Shown piece by piece: positions 18,074 to 26,841 of a DNA stretch of 64,000 nucleotides. Within the stretch, counting starts at the first letter, position 1; every line of letters begins with the position of its first letter. Source of the stretch: Fulvimarina sp040239565 (GTDB taxonomy: Bacteria; Pseudomonadota; Alphaproteobacteria; Rhizobiales; Rhizobiaceae); NCBI RefSeq assembly GCF_040239565.1, contig NZ_JBEHWS010000002.1, positions 248,001 to 312,000 on the forward strand, read 5' to 3'. Below the pieces are notes generated by a model. It was not told the origin of the DNA. It made no database searches and saw only the letters and a program-made list of their open reading frames with translations. A program made the translations under genes and the position numbers.

Positions 18074-18490
18074 ATGACCCGCACGATGATCGCACTTCTC
18101 GCATCCGTCGGCTTCGCTACGGCAGCTTTCGCTCAGTCCGACGACATGACCCCCGGCGTCATGGCCTCCGATCAGGACGTTTCCGGTGGCTCCGTGATGG
18201 CCGAGTCCGTGACTGCGCCTGAGGCCGGCTGGCTCGTCGTTCACCGCACCGATGCCGACATGAAGCCCGGCCCCGTCGTCGGTCACACCGCGCTCGAAGC
18301 CGGTATGAACGAGAGCGTCACGGCTGAGCTCGACGAAGAAGTCGCGTCCGGCGACATGCTGATGCTGATGGTTCATTCCGAGGCCGGCGGCGAGGAAGAA
18401 GGCGTGTTCGAATACACGCTCGGCGCCACCGAAGACGGACCGATCAAGGTCGATGGCGAACTCGTCCAGACCACGGTCACCGCACAGTAA
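18074..18490 (+). CDS. secreted DUF7282-like protein
   Basis: The 138-residue protein has a clear signal peptide (MTRTMIALLASVGFATAAFA). The mature part is acidic, with a single beta-rich domain containing GWLVVHRTDADMKPGPVVG and GDMLMLMVHSE, resembling the DUF7282 family of exported proteins. The start follows GGAAGGACTTTTT. It is monocistronic with a strong terminator 27 bases after the stop. The function is unknown; no metal or catalytic motif was seen. Confidence 0.8.
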   Translation: MTRTMIALLASVGFATAAFAQSDDMTPGVMASDQDVSGGSVMAESVTAPEAGWLVVHRTDADMKPGPVVGHTALEAGMNESVTAELDEEVASGDMLMLMVHSEAGGEEEGVFEYTLGATEDGPIKVDGELVQTTVTAQ

Positions 18491-18516
18491 TCAGCTGACC
18501 ACCACGTGATGATTTT

Positions 18517-18545
18517 GAAAAGGGCCCGCGCGGCCCTTTTCTTTT
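18517..18545 (+). terminator. rho-independent terminator
   Basis: GAAAAGGGCC and GGCCCTTTTC form a perfect 10-bp stem around CGCGC, followed by TTTTG. It ends the transcript of the secreted DUF7282-like gene and, being symmetric, may also act on the convergent MBL gene. Confidence 0.88.
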
Positions 18546-18566
18546 GTCCAATGTCTTGTCGGCCGC

Positions 18567-19586
18567 TTATTCGCAGCCGTCAGTGCAGGCACCCTCGCCG
18601 TCGAAGGTCATCGTCCGACCGCTGAGCGGTAGATAGGCGTCGGCCTCGACCGCGTTCATGAAGGCTTCCGTTTTAGAGCCCGAGACGATCTCGCCATTCT
18701 CCGTCGCCTTCTCGTTGGCGTGAGACGGGATGACGCTGGCCGGCTTGATCAGGTCGTCGATCACGAATGCCGCCTCGGTCGGGCCGGTCGTGTAGGTGTC
18801 GCCGATATTGATGACCACGAGCTGCGCGCCGTATTGCTGCGCGACCACCGTCTCCTGCTCGGCGGTCACGCCGGTATCGCCGGATAGATAGACAGACAGC
18901 CCATTCGAGAAGGTAAGCACGTAGCCCGTGGGCGGCCCTACATAAGCGTTGAGGCCGGCAGTGTTCAGGTACTCGCCGAGCGGACCTTCGATGAAGTCGC
19001 CCGAGAGCCCGTTGGAGTGGACCGCCGGAACGGTGGTGATCTTTACGCCGCCGACATCGACGGATGCGCCGAAGCGTACCAGTTGCGACGCCTTCGGATC
19101 GCCGCCGGCCGCTTCCATCTTCTTACCGAGGAAGGACGCCATCTCCGAGCCCGTCACCATCTGAGCATTCTTGCCGACAGCGATCTCGGCACTGTTGGAG
19201 TTCGGCGTGGTCGACACATTCGTGTCTGGCGCATCGCATGTCCCGGCGTTGACGCTTTCGATGCGCTGATCGCCCAGATGATCACCATGGACGTGGCTCA
19301 CCAGGACAACGTCGATCTCGCCGAGGCGCTCATCGTCCGCGCCGGCGACGGTGCGGCCCGCATCATAGAGGATACGCGTGCCGTTCGGGTCCTCGAAGAC
19401 CACGGCACGGTCGCGGGCGCAAAATTCGCCATCATGGCTACCGAGCGGCGTAACCTTCACGCCGGCGTTCGAGCCGCCTTCCTCTGTGGATGTGGTGGCG
19501 GCAGGTTCATCGGTCTGCGTCTCGGTCTGGGCTGCGGCTGGCACGGTCATAGCCGTCACGGCCAGAGCTGCGATCAAATGTCTCAT
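18567..19586 (-). CDS. exported MBL-fold metallo-hydrolase
   Basis: The 339-residue protein has a Sec signal (MRHLIAALAVTAMTVPAAAQ) and a metallo-beta-lactamase fold with SHVHGDHLG, a later His in AVHSNGL and SGDTGVT, resembling UlaG/lactonase-type hydrolases. The start at 19586 follows AAAGGGAGCC. The mature N-terminus is Thr/Glu-rich and probably disordered. It should act in the periplasm; the substrate is unknown. Confidence 0.87.
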   Translation of the reverse strand: MRHLIAALAVTAMTVPAAAQTETQTDEPAATTSTEEGGSNAGVKVTPLGSHDGEFCARDRAVVFEDPNGTRILYDAGRTVAGADDERLGEIDVVLVSHVHGDHLGDQRIESVNAGTCDAPDTNVSTTPNSNSAEIAVGKNAQMVTGSEMASFLGKKMEAAGGDPKASQLVRFGASVDVGGVKITTVPAVHSNGLSGDFIEGPLGEYLNTAGLNAYVGPPTGYVLTFSNGLSVYLSGDTGVTAEQETVVAQQYGAQLVVINIGDTYTTGPTEAAFVIDDLIKPASVIPSHANEKATENGEIVSGSKTEAFMNAVEADAYLPLSGRTMTFDGEGACTDGCE

Positions 19587-19704
19587 GAAAATGGCTCCCT
19601 TTATCGCGTCGTCACTCCCGATCAGGGAAGACGCTCGTCGGAGGCCACATAGGCCGGTGAAGGGCGGAACATACCGGTTGAACGACACCCCGCGTCGGCT
19701 TGCC

Positions 19705-20040
19705 TCATTCAGCCGGCAGCGTCGCCGTCACTTCGATCGTCTCATACCAAGCCGCGAGATCGGCGATGTCGTCCTCGCTCAGGGATTGGGCGATGATCGA
19801 CATCTGCTGGTGCTGGCGCTCGCCGGCTTTGAAGGCCTTCAACTGGGCGCTCGTATAGATCGCGCTCATCCCCGCGAGATTGGGCGCATCGGGCGCCGTC
19901 GCGATCCCGTCCTTTCCGTGGCAGGTGGCGCATTGACCGGCCTTTTCACGTCCGGCAGCCGGATCGGCAGCAATCGAGGGCGTTGAAACAAAGGCACAGG
20001 CGAAGAGCGCAGAAAGGGCGCAGCGAAGAAAAGCGCTCAT
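19705..20040 (-). CDS. periplasmic class I cytochrome c
   Basis: This 111-residue protein has a signal peptide ending SIAADPAAG and one haem c site, CATCH, with the axial Met probably in the QQMSIIAQSLS region. It lies 135 bases behind the PQQ sugar dehydrogenase gene on the same strand. It is therefore probably the electron acceptor for that enzyme, passing electrons to the respiratory chain. Confidence 0.9.
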   Translation of the reverse strand: MSAFLRCALSALFACAFVSTPSIAADPAAGREKAGQCATCHGKDGIATAPDAPNLAGMSAIYTSAQLKAFKAGERQHQQMSIIAQSLSEDDIADLAAWYETIEVTATLPAE

Positions 20041-20175
20041 TGAGAATTGGTCCTCGATATCGTGAAGATCGCCATAGGGGTGAAAGAGGTGACTGGCGCG
20101 CGGGGCCACCGCACGCCGATCTCATTTTGGCCTACTGCGCAACGACTTTGACGCGGCGCAGCAGGAGCGCGACGC

Positions 20176-21435
20176 CTAGTCTTCGTAGGAGATGCGGTAG
20201 AGCGCACCTGCCAGATCGTCCGAGACGAGCAGCGAGCCGTCCTTCATCACCGAGACGTCGACCGGCCGGCCGATATATTCGCCGCTATCGGTCAGCCAGC
20301 CTTCTGCAAAAGGTTCGGGCTCGCCGGCCGTGCCGTCCTCGTTGAGCGAGGTGAACATGATGCGCGCGCCGACGGGCTCCGTCCGGTTCCAGGACCCGTG
20401 CTGGGCCGAAAAGATTCCGCCGCGATATTTCTGAGGAAAGCTGTTCCCGTCATAGAATTCGAGACCCAGATCAGCTGCGTGAGCAGTCATCTCGACCTGC
20501 GGCATCACGACATCCGCGGGGATCTCCTCGTCCTTGTATTCGTTGGTGCGCACGCTGCCGCCACCATACCAGGGGAAGCCGAAATTCTGGCCCTTCTGGC
20601 TCGCCATATTGATCTCGCCCGGCGGGATTTCGTCCCCCATGCCGTCGACCTGGTTGTCCGTGAACCAGAGATTTCCGCTTTCCGGATCGAAATCGATTCC
20701 GACAGAATTGCGAACGCCGGTGGCGAAGACCTGACGGTCCGAACCGTCGCGGTTCATCGAGATGATGCCACCGATGCCCTCCTTCTTGTAGAGGTCCATC
20801 TTCTCCTTCGGAGGTACATTGTAGGGCTGGCCGAGCGAGATATAGAGGCGATCGTCCGGACCGATCCGGCAGACGCGAGCGGTGTGGTTGAAGCTCTCCT
20901 CGGATTCCGGCACCAGTTCACCTTGCGGCGTCACGACGCCGACGGCGACATCCGGGCTTTCATAGAAGAATTCGGCTGCCGGCAGCACGAGAACCCGGTT
21001 CTGCTCGGCGATGTAAAGGAAGCCGTCATCGGAGAAGCAGACGCCGTTCGGGATCGCGAAGTTGATCGATGGCGCGAACTCCTTCACCTCGTCCGCGACA
21101 CGGTTCTTGTCGCGATCGGTGACCACCCAGACATTCTGCTTGCGCGTGCCGACAAAGGTGGCGACGCCCTGCGGACCATTCGCGATATGACGCGCATCCG
21201 GCACGACGGCATAGAGTTCGATCTTGAAGCCGTCCGGTAGTTCGACCTGTTCGAGATTCTTCTTCAACTGATCGGCATATTCGCCGGTCTGTTCGATGGT
21301 CTGGAAGTCCATCGACGTGCCGGTCGACTGCATGCCCTGCAGCTTTTCCATATTGTCCGGAATGTCCTGCGTCTGCGCGCCGGACGTCATTGTCAGGGCG
21401 AGCACCGCCACCGAGGCCAAAAGCCAAGTCTTCAT
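20176..21435 (-). CDS. PQQ-dependent sugar dehydrogenase (sorbosone dehydrogenase family)
   Basis: The 419-residue protein has a signal peptide (MKTWLLASVAVLALTMTSGA) and the six-bladed beta-propeller repeats of the soluble glucose/sorbosone dehydrogenase family, with blocks PNGVCFSDDGFLYIAEQNRV, VGIDFDPESGNLWFTDN and FSAQHGSWNR. It should oxidise aldoses in the periplasm using PQQ. The start follows AAGGGAGGAATTG. The cytochrome c gene downstream supports a respiratory role. No pqq biosynthesis genes are in the window. Confidence 0.9.
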   Translation of the reverse strand: MKTWLLASVAVLALTMTSGAQTQDIPDNMEKLQGMQSTGTSMDFQTIEQTGEYADQLKKNLEQVELPDGFKIELYAVVPDARHIANGPQGVATFVGTRKQNVWVVTDRDKNRVADEVKEFAPSINFAIPNGVCFSDDGFLYIAEQNRVLVLPAAEFFYESPDVAVGVVTPQGELVPESEESFNHTARVCRIGPDDRLYISLGQPYNVPPKEKMDLYKKEGIGGIISMNRDGSDRQVFATGVRNSVGIDFDPESGNLWFTDNQVDGMGDEIPPGEINMASQKGQNFGFPWYGGGSVRTNEYKDEEIPADVVMPQVEMTAHAADLGLEFYDGNSFPQKYRGGIFSAQHGSWNRTEPVGARIMFTSLNEDGTAGEPEPFAEGWLTDSGEYIGRPVDVSVMKDGSLLVSDDLAGALYRISYED

Positions 21436-21566
21436 CAATTCCTCCCTTGCCGCTTTTCGCGGCGTTGCGAGCGGTCCTCCACCACTCGCGCCCGATGCTG
21501 CCGTCAAGTGTTCCAAAGGTCAATCGCCCGCCCTGCGACACCTATTCTGGGTCAAATGGAGACACT

Positions 21567-22238
21567 TCAGGATCTGGAAGGCGGGTTGCGACGCCCTGCG
21601 GAGAACTTCATTCCGGGCGCAGAGAGCCGCTCCGGCGGACCGGTCCAGGCATAGACAAGAAGGCATGGATCGACGGCGCCGGTGGTGATGCGATGTTGTT
21701 CGCCGGACCGGTTGAGGATCAGCGAGCCGGGCGCATAGACCGCCGCATCGTTCTCCGACCAGGCACCGGCGATCGAGACGTAGCTCTCCTCGATGTCCTG
21801 ATGATTGTGCTGCGGATAGGTCGTGTTCGGCGCAAAGAGAACCGCTCCGAGGATCAGCCGGTCGGTCGGTATCGGGCCGCGAGGCCCGAGAAACTCGGTG
21901 TAGGCGAAGCGTTTCGCGAGGCCTTTCGGAACGCTCTCATAGCCGTATTCCCAAGTCAGCATCGGCGCGATCCGGGTGAGGATGCGCGCAAAACCGTGCA
22001 TCGGGCCAGTGACGCCGAGATCGAGAGCGCGGGCGAGATGATCGACCACGGGCTTCGTCTGCGGCTCGCGTTCCAGCATCTCGGGATTTTCGTCGACGAT
22101 CGACGACAAAAGATCGCGCACGCGTCGGCGATGGCTCCTGATCACCTTGCTTCCGCCCGCCGACCCGTATCGATAGACGGTATCGAATTCCTGGCAGAGA
22201 TAGGTCCAGTCGGCGGCATCGGTCAAAAGCTGCGTCAT
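21567..22238 (-). CDS. dddL: DMSP lyase DddL-like cupin
   Basis: The 223-residue protein has a helical N-terminal half and a C-terminal single-domain cupin. The metal-binding pattern of cupin DMSP lyases is present: H144-x-H146, E151, Y153, then P170 and H182, in blocks YPQHNHQDIEESYVS and GEQHRITTG. Length and the helical half fit DddL, which cleaves dimethylsulfoniopropionate to dimethyl sulfide and acrylate. The call rests on motif memory. No acrylate-handling or DMSP transport gene is adjacent, and other cupins of this clade exist. Confidence 0.7.
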   Translation of the reverse strand: MTQLLTDAADWTYLCQEFDTVYRYGSAGGSKVIRSHRRRVRDLLSSIVDENPEMLEREPQTKPVVDHLARALDLGVTGPMHGFARILTRIAPMLTWEYGYESVPKGLAKRFAYTEFLGPRGPIPTDRLILGAVLFAPNTTYPQHNHQDIEESYVSIAGAWSENDAAVYAPGSLILNRSGEQHRITTGAVDPCLLVYAWTGPPERLSAPGMKFSAGRRNPPSRS

Positions 22239-22497
22239 GTTTAGAGAAATAGGCTGAGCCGGATGAGCAGCCAGACTACCACATCACCTCAGAAGTAAAA
22301 TTATGCAGCCAATAACGAAAAAATCATCTCCGAACGAGGAACATAAATTCTGTTATTAATTGTCCGAATTTTTATATCTGACCTTAAATCGGAAACTTAA
22401 TCAGGAATTCACGGAAGCAGTGTACTGACCTCTATCGACATTGCGCAAAGCTCCATCGCGCCCGCGATGTCGTGACGAGGTCGAGTTTCGAGCACCC

Positions 22498-23580
22498 ATG
22501 CTAAACAACATCCAGTATTTGCGTGGAATTGCTGCCGTGATGGTGGTGGCATTCCATGTCTTGGCACCGTCGGCGCGGCTCGATAACAGCGACGCGATAC
22601 CCCTGTTCTTTGCGGGTCAAGGCGGCGTGGACCTTTTCTTCGTGATCTCCGGTTTCATCATCTGGTACACAACGCGCGGTGGCGATGCCGAGCCCGGGCG
22701 GTTTCTCGTTCGCCGGCTGAAGCGGATCGTTCCGCTCTACTGGGCGCTGACGCTTCTGCTTGCAGGGATTGCGATTGCTCTACCGAGTGTCATGGTAACG
22801 ACCGTCTTCGATCCGCAGCATTTCATTGCCTCCCTCCTCTTCCTACCCTGGCCGCATCCGCAACTGGGCGAGATGAATCCGGTCCTGTTCGTCGGCTGGT
22901 CGCTCAATTACGAGATGGCGTTCTATCTCGTCTTTGCTCTGATGATCCCGTTCGCGCCGTATGTGCGTGGTTTTCTCGCGGTCTTGTTCGGCATGGTTAT
23001 CGTTGGCCTTGGTTTCGCGATCGACGACGGCGGCATTATGGATTTCTACACCTCGTCGATCATCCTCGAATTCCTGTTTGGCATTCTTATCGCGATGGCC
23101 TTTTCCACTCAGCTGCGACTTCCCGTTCCGGTCAGTATCGGACTCGTCGCAGGTGGCTTCATAGCCTTGTTCTATCTCGGCTCGCCCGACCTGAATCGCG
23201 TGTATTGGGCCGGTCTCCCGTCGCTTGCCATCGTCACCGGCGCGGTGTTCTGGGAAAAAGAGCGACAGTCGCACCCGCTGCTCTTGCCGATGCTTCTGGG
23301 TGCGGCGTCCTATGCGATCTATCTCAGCCACGTCTTCGTATTGCCACTCTGCCAGACGCTCTGGAATCTGTTTCTGCCAGAGATTGCCGGACTGTGGATC
23401 GTCATCTATGCGGCGGGCGTGAGCGCGGCGTGCCTGGTCGCCGGCATAGCCACTTATCTCATGCTGGAAATTCCGCTCTCGCATCTTGCAGACGCGATCG
23501 ACGACAGGCTCGCGCCGACTGCTCGGAAGCGTCCACCGAAGCGCCTGACGACGCGCTACCTGCAGGCTTTGCGGCCGTAG
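22498..23580 (+). CDS. acyltransferase 3 family membrane protein
   Basis: The 360-residue protein has about ten membrane segments and the acyltransferase-3 hallmarks YLRGIAAVMVVAFHV at the N-terminus (catalytic-type His in AFHV), GGVDLFFVISGFI and RRLKRIVPLYW. Such enzymes O-acetylate exopolysaccharides, lipopolysaccharide or peptidoglycan. The ATG at 22498 is placed right before the first membrane segment; a longer frame exists but lacks support. The acceptor is unknown and no polysaccharide cluster surrounds it. Confidence 0.9.
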   Translation: MLNNIQYLRGIAAVMVVAFHVLAPSARLDNSDAIPLFFAGQGGVDLFFVISGFIIWYTTRGGDAEPGRFLVRRLKRIVPLYWALTLLLAGIAIALPSVMVTTVFDPQHFIASLLFLPWPHPQLGEMNPVLFVGWSLNYEMAFYLVFALMIPFAPYVRGFLAVLFGMVIVGLGFAIDDGGIMDFYTSSIILEFLFGILIAMAFSTQLRLPVPVSIGLVAGGFIALFYLGSPDLNRVYWAGLPSLAIVTGAVFWEKERQSHPLLLPMLLGAASYAIYLSHVFVLPLCQTLWNLFLPEIAGLWIVIYAAGVSAACLVAGIATYLMLEIPLSHLADAIDDRLAPTARKRPPKRLTTRYLQALRP

Positions 23581-23621
23581 AGAGGAAAAGGAAAGGCTTC
23601 GAGCGGGCGGCTCTCTTTTTT

Positions 23622-24656
23622 TTACCGCTCTGTCAGCTTGAACTCGATCCGGCGGTTGCGGCGGCGAACCTCCGGGGTGCTGCCCTCCTCGATCGGCTGG
23701 AACTCGCCGAAGCCTGTGGCCGCGAGATGCTCGGCCGGCACCCCCTGACTGACCAGATATTTGACGACCGAACTCGCGCGGGCGACCGAGAGCTCCCAGT
23801 TGTCGTCAAATTGCCCGGTGCCGGAAAGCGGGACATTGTCGGTATGGCCGTCCACCCGGACGATCCAGTTGATATCCGATGGAATCTCGCGCGAGAGATC
23901 GCGGATGGCGCTCGCCATCTGGTCGAGTTCGTCGGTGCCCGCCACCTGAAGATCGGCGCTTCCCGAAGGAAACAGCACTTCGGATTGGAAGACGAAGCGA
24001 TCGCCGACGATGCGGATATTGTCCCGGTCGGCGAGAATTTCCCGCAGGCGGCCAAAGAAATCGGAGCGATATCTGTTCAGCTCTTGAACCCGTTGAGCAA
24101 GAGCCACATTCAGCCGCCGACCGAGATCGGCAATCTTCGTCTGGCTCTCGCGGTCACGGGTCTCCGAGGCCTCAAGAGCGGACTCGAGGGCGGCAATCTG
24201 CTGGCGGAGCGCTGTAAGCTGCTGGTTGAGAAGCTCGACCTGAGAACGTGCCCGCTGGGAAATCGACGCTTCCTGTTCGAGATCGTCCTCGAGGGCGCTG
24301 ATCGTAGCATTGGCGGCCGCAGTGGAGCCGCTTCCGGAATCGAGCGCTTCCTGAAGCCGGGAGCGTTCGTCCTGGAGTGCGCCAAGAGAGGCTCTAAGAG
24401 ATGCGATCTCGTCTTCGCTGTCTTGGGCATTCGAGCGTTCGAGCGCGAGGAGCTGGGTGAGTTCGGCAATCTGCCCGTTCAGGCGGTCGAGCGCCTCGTC
24501 CTGGCCGGAAATCTCGCGGCTGAGAAGGAATTGCGCCAGCACGAATACCGAAAGCAGGAACATGATCGCGAGGAGCAGCGTCGAAAGCGCATCGACGAAG
24601 CCAGGCCAGTAATCCGCACTCCCGCCACCACCTCGTCTGTTACGCGAGAGCGCCAT
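23622..24656 (-). CDS. MotB/OmpA-type peptidoglycan-binding protein
   Basis: The 344-residue protein has one N-terminal membrane segment (about residues 20-45), a long Gln/Ala/Glu-rich coiled coil (about 50-200) and a C-terminal OmpA-like domain with VDGHTDNVPLSG, ASSVVKYL and RRRNRRIEFKL. This is the layout of MotB-like stators. It lies 3 bases behind a MotA/ExbB-type gene and there is no flagellar gene nearby, so the pair is probably a non-flagellar ion-driven envelope complex. Confidence 0.88.
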   Translation of the reverse strand: MALSRNRRGGGGSADYWPGFVDALSTLLLAIMFLLSVFVLAQFLLSREISGQDEALDRLNGQIAELTQLLALERSNAQDSEDEIASLRASLGALQDERSRLQEALDSGSGSTAAANATISALEDDLEQEASISQRARSQVELLNQQLTALRQQIAALESALEASETRDRESQTKIADLGRRLNVALAQRVQELNRYRSDFFGRLREILADRDNIRIVGDRFVFQSEVLFPSGSADLQVAGTDELDQMASAIRDLSREIPSDINWIVRVDGHTDNVPLSGTGQFDDNWELSVARASSVVKYLVSQGVPAEHLAATGFGEFQPIEEGSTPEVRRRNRRIEFKLTER

Positions 24657-24659
24657 CGA

Positions 24660-25706
24660 TCAGTCTCCCCCGCTCTTACCGTCGTTCGAGCGCGCAAGAC
24701 GATCGAGAACCTGCCGCAATTCGCGTTGCTCGTCGGCCTGCTTTTCCACGAAATCGCGCATGATCTGCTGCTCGGACCGCATATGCTGAACGAGGCCCTG
24801 GATGCTTTCGGCGAGATTGGCCATCGCCGCGCTCGTCTTCGGATAGGTCGACTGATCCTGCACGAGGCGGTCCAGCCGCTCGGTGAGCCGTTTGAATTCC
24901 TCGTTTCCGTCCGCCGCGACGGCGCCCTGCTGGTTCGGAGGCAGCACCATGTCCGAGCCTACGTCGGTTACGGAGGAGAGCCAGTTTTCGAGTTCGGTGT
25001 AGAAGCGGTTCTGAGCGCGGCCGATTTGCAAATCGAGAAAGCCGAGAACCAGCGAGCCCGACAGGCCGAAGAGCGAGGACGAGAACGCCGTTCCCATACC
25101 CGCCAGCGGCGCCGCAAGCCCCGCCTTCAAAGCGTCGAGTACGCTTGCCGTATCGCCGCCTGTCGGATCGAGACCTTGAATGGTCGCACCGATCGAGCCG
25201 ATGGTACGCAATAGGCCCCAGAACGTGCCGAGCAGACCGAGAAAGACGAGGAGGCCGATGAGATAGCGCGCGATGTCGCGCGTCTCGTCGAGGCGGGTCG
25301 CGATCGAATCAAGAATCGAGCGCATCGAGGTCGTCGAAAGCGAAATCGAGCGGCGGCTGCCGATCAGCGCGCGCATGGGCGCGAGCAGGACCGGATCCTT
25401 CATTCTGTTGAAGTTCTTGTCGCCGTCGCGATAGGCATTCACCCAGCGCACTTCGCGCGAAAGGCGCCAGACCTGAAGAAGCGCCAGAATGATGCCGACG
25501 AACAGTACGCCGACGATGAGGCCGTTAAGGCCGGGATTGGTCGCAAAAGCCTGCGAAACCTGCCGCCCGAGGATCAGAACGACAAAGCCGACAAGCGCCA
25601 GAAACACCAGCATCGACCACAGGAAGACCATCGGGCTTGAAAGCCGCGTCGGATCGTATGCCCGCGGTCTGGCATCCGTTTCGGTCTTCGAACTGAAGAA
25701 TTTCAT
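24660..25706 (-). CDS. MotA/TolQ/ExbB-like proton channel protein
   Basis: The 348-residue protein has membrane segments near residues 25-45 and 55-75, and a pair around 155-260 with FLGLLGTFWGLLRTIGSI and GLAAPLAGMGTAFSSSLFGL, the conserved core of MotA/TolQ/ExbB. A Gln/Glu-rich tail follows. The start at 25706 follows GCGGGGCAGG. Together with the OmpA-domain gene behind it, it should form a proton- or sodium-driven stator spanning the inner membrane. The cellular role is unknown; Rhizobiales carry conserved homologues. Confidence 0.85.
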   Translation of the reverse strand: MKFFSSKTETDARPRAYDPTRLSSPMVFLWSMLVFLALVGFVVLILGRQVSQAFATNPGLNGLIVGVLFVGIILALLQVWRLSREVRWVNAYRDGDKNFNRMKDPVLLAPMRALIGSRRSISLSTTSMRSILDSIATRLDETRDIARYLIGLLVFLGLLGTFWGLLRTIGSIGATIQGLDPTGGDTASVLDALKAGLAAPLAGMGTAFSSSLFGLSGSLVLGFLDLQIGRAQNRFYTELENWLSSVTDVGSDMVLPPNQQGAVAADGNEEFKRLTERLDRLVQDQSTYPKTSAAMANLAESIQGLVQHMRSEQQIMRDFVEKQADEQRELRQVLDRLARSNDGKSGGD

Positions 25707-25876
25707 CCTGCCCCGCTGTATTGCCGGCTGCGCCGCTTGATCGAGCGACAGTCGAACGAATGGCCCGGGCGCACGGCGTCGTAGCCCAGACAATAGGGAA
25801 TTACGGCAACATTTGAAACACGTGCCGCCTTTCCGGGGCCTTGCAGCGTTAAATTATGGTCAGCTTCGAAACGGGT

Positions 25877-26740
25877 TCAGGCCGGAGCGTTCGGATCGAC
25901 TTCGCCGGTCTCGCGGGATTCTCCCGCGCGACGCGCGGCCTGACGCTTGGACGAAGCCTGTTTCAGCTGTCCAATCAGGGCCTTGTGGATGAATTCGTTG
26001 CCACAGGCGATATCGCCGCGGATATGATCGAAAGATTCGCCTTGAAGGCCCGTAACGATACCACCGGCTTCTTTCACCAGCAGAACACCCGCCGCGATAT
26101 CCCACGGATTGAGCGCCCGCTCCCAGAAACCGTCCAACCGGCCGGCCGCGACGAAGGCGAGATCGAGCGAAGCCGCGCCATAGCGACGGATGCCCGCGCT
26201 CTCGCCCATGATCTGGCGGAGTTCGTAAAGGAAGCCAGGGTGATCGCCCATGCCCAGGAAGGGAATACCCGTTCCGAACAGCGCTTCGGGCATTGTCTTG
26301 CGCGAGGCAACGCGAATGCGCCGGTCGTTGAGATAGGCGCCGCCCCCCTTTTCGGCGGTGTACATCTCGTCCATCGCCGGGTTGAACACGACCGCCGCAA
26401 CAATCTCGCCGTCGCGCTCGAGGGCTATCGAGACCGCGAACATCGGCAGGCCGTGCAGGAAGTTCGTGGTGCCGTCGAGCGGATCAACGATCCAGCGATG
26501 CTGCGGGTCCTTCCCCTCGATCGCGCCGCGTTCTTCCATCAGGAAGCCCCAGTCGGGCCGCACCCGCGAAAGTTCCTTGAATACGACCTCTTCGGCCTTG
26601 CGGTCGGCCGACGAGACGAAGTCGGCCGGTCCCTTCATGGAAACCTGAAGGTGCTGCACCTCGCCGAAGTCGCGCGCCAGCACGCGCCCGGCCTTGGTGG
26701 CGGCCTGGGTCATGACGTTGAGTAGCGCGGAACGGGCCAT
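25877..26740 (-). CDS. inositol monophosphatase family protein
   Basis: The 287-residue enzyme has the metal-binding blocks FLMEERG and WIVDPLDGTTNFLHG and the C-terminal NPWDIAAGVLLVKEAGG of the SuhB/IMPase family. It dephosphorylates inositol-1-phosphate or related sugar phosphates; SuhB homologues also influence rRNA transcription. The C-terminus has a basic and acidic extension (residues about 255-287) beyond the usual end. It is followed 100 bases upstream on the same strand by efp. Confidence 0.93.
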   Translation of the reverse strand: MARSALLNVMTQAATKAGRVLARDFGEVQHLQVSMKGPADFVSSADRKAEEVVFKELSRVRPDWGFLMEERGAIEGKDPQHRWIVDPLDGTTNFLHGLPMFAVSIALERDGEIVAAVVFNPAMDEMYTAEKGGGAYLNDRRIRVASRKTMPEALFGTGIPFLGMGDHPGFLYELRQIMGESAGIRRYGAASLDLAFVAAGRLDGFWERALNPWDIAAGVLLVKEAGGIVTGLQGESFDHIRGDIACGNEFIHKALIGQLKQASSKRQAARRAGESRETGEVDPNAPA

Positions 26741-26841
26741 GGATGTCCTGTCGAAGTCGAATGCAAAGCGGCGCGCTCATCGCGCCATCTCAGTTAATGG
26801 GCAGACCCTGAAGGGCCAATCGCGAAAAACCGCGTTGCGAT

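Noticed and set aside
23205..25214. Long rightward frame of 669 codons
   Set aside because: It is the mirror of the MotB-like and ExbB-like genes, is Arg/Glu-rich with no recognisable domain, and the opposite strand encodes clear families.
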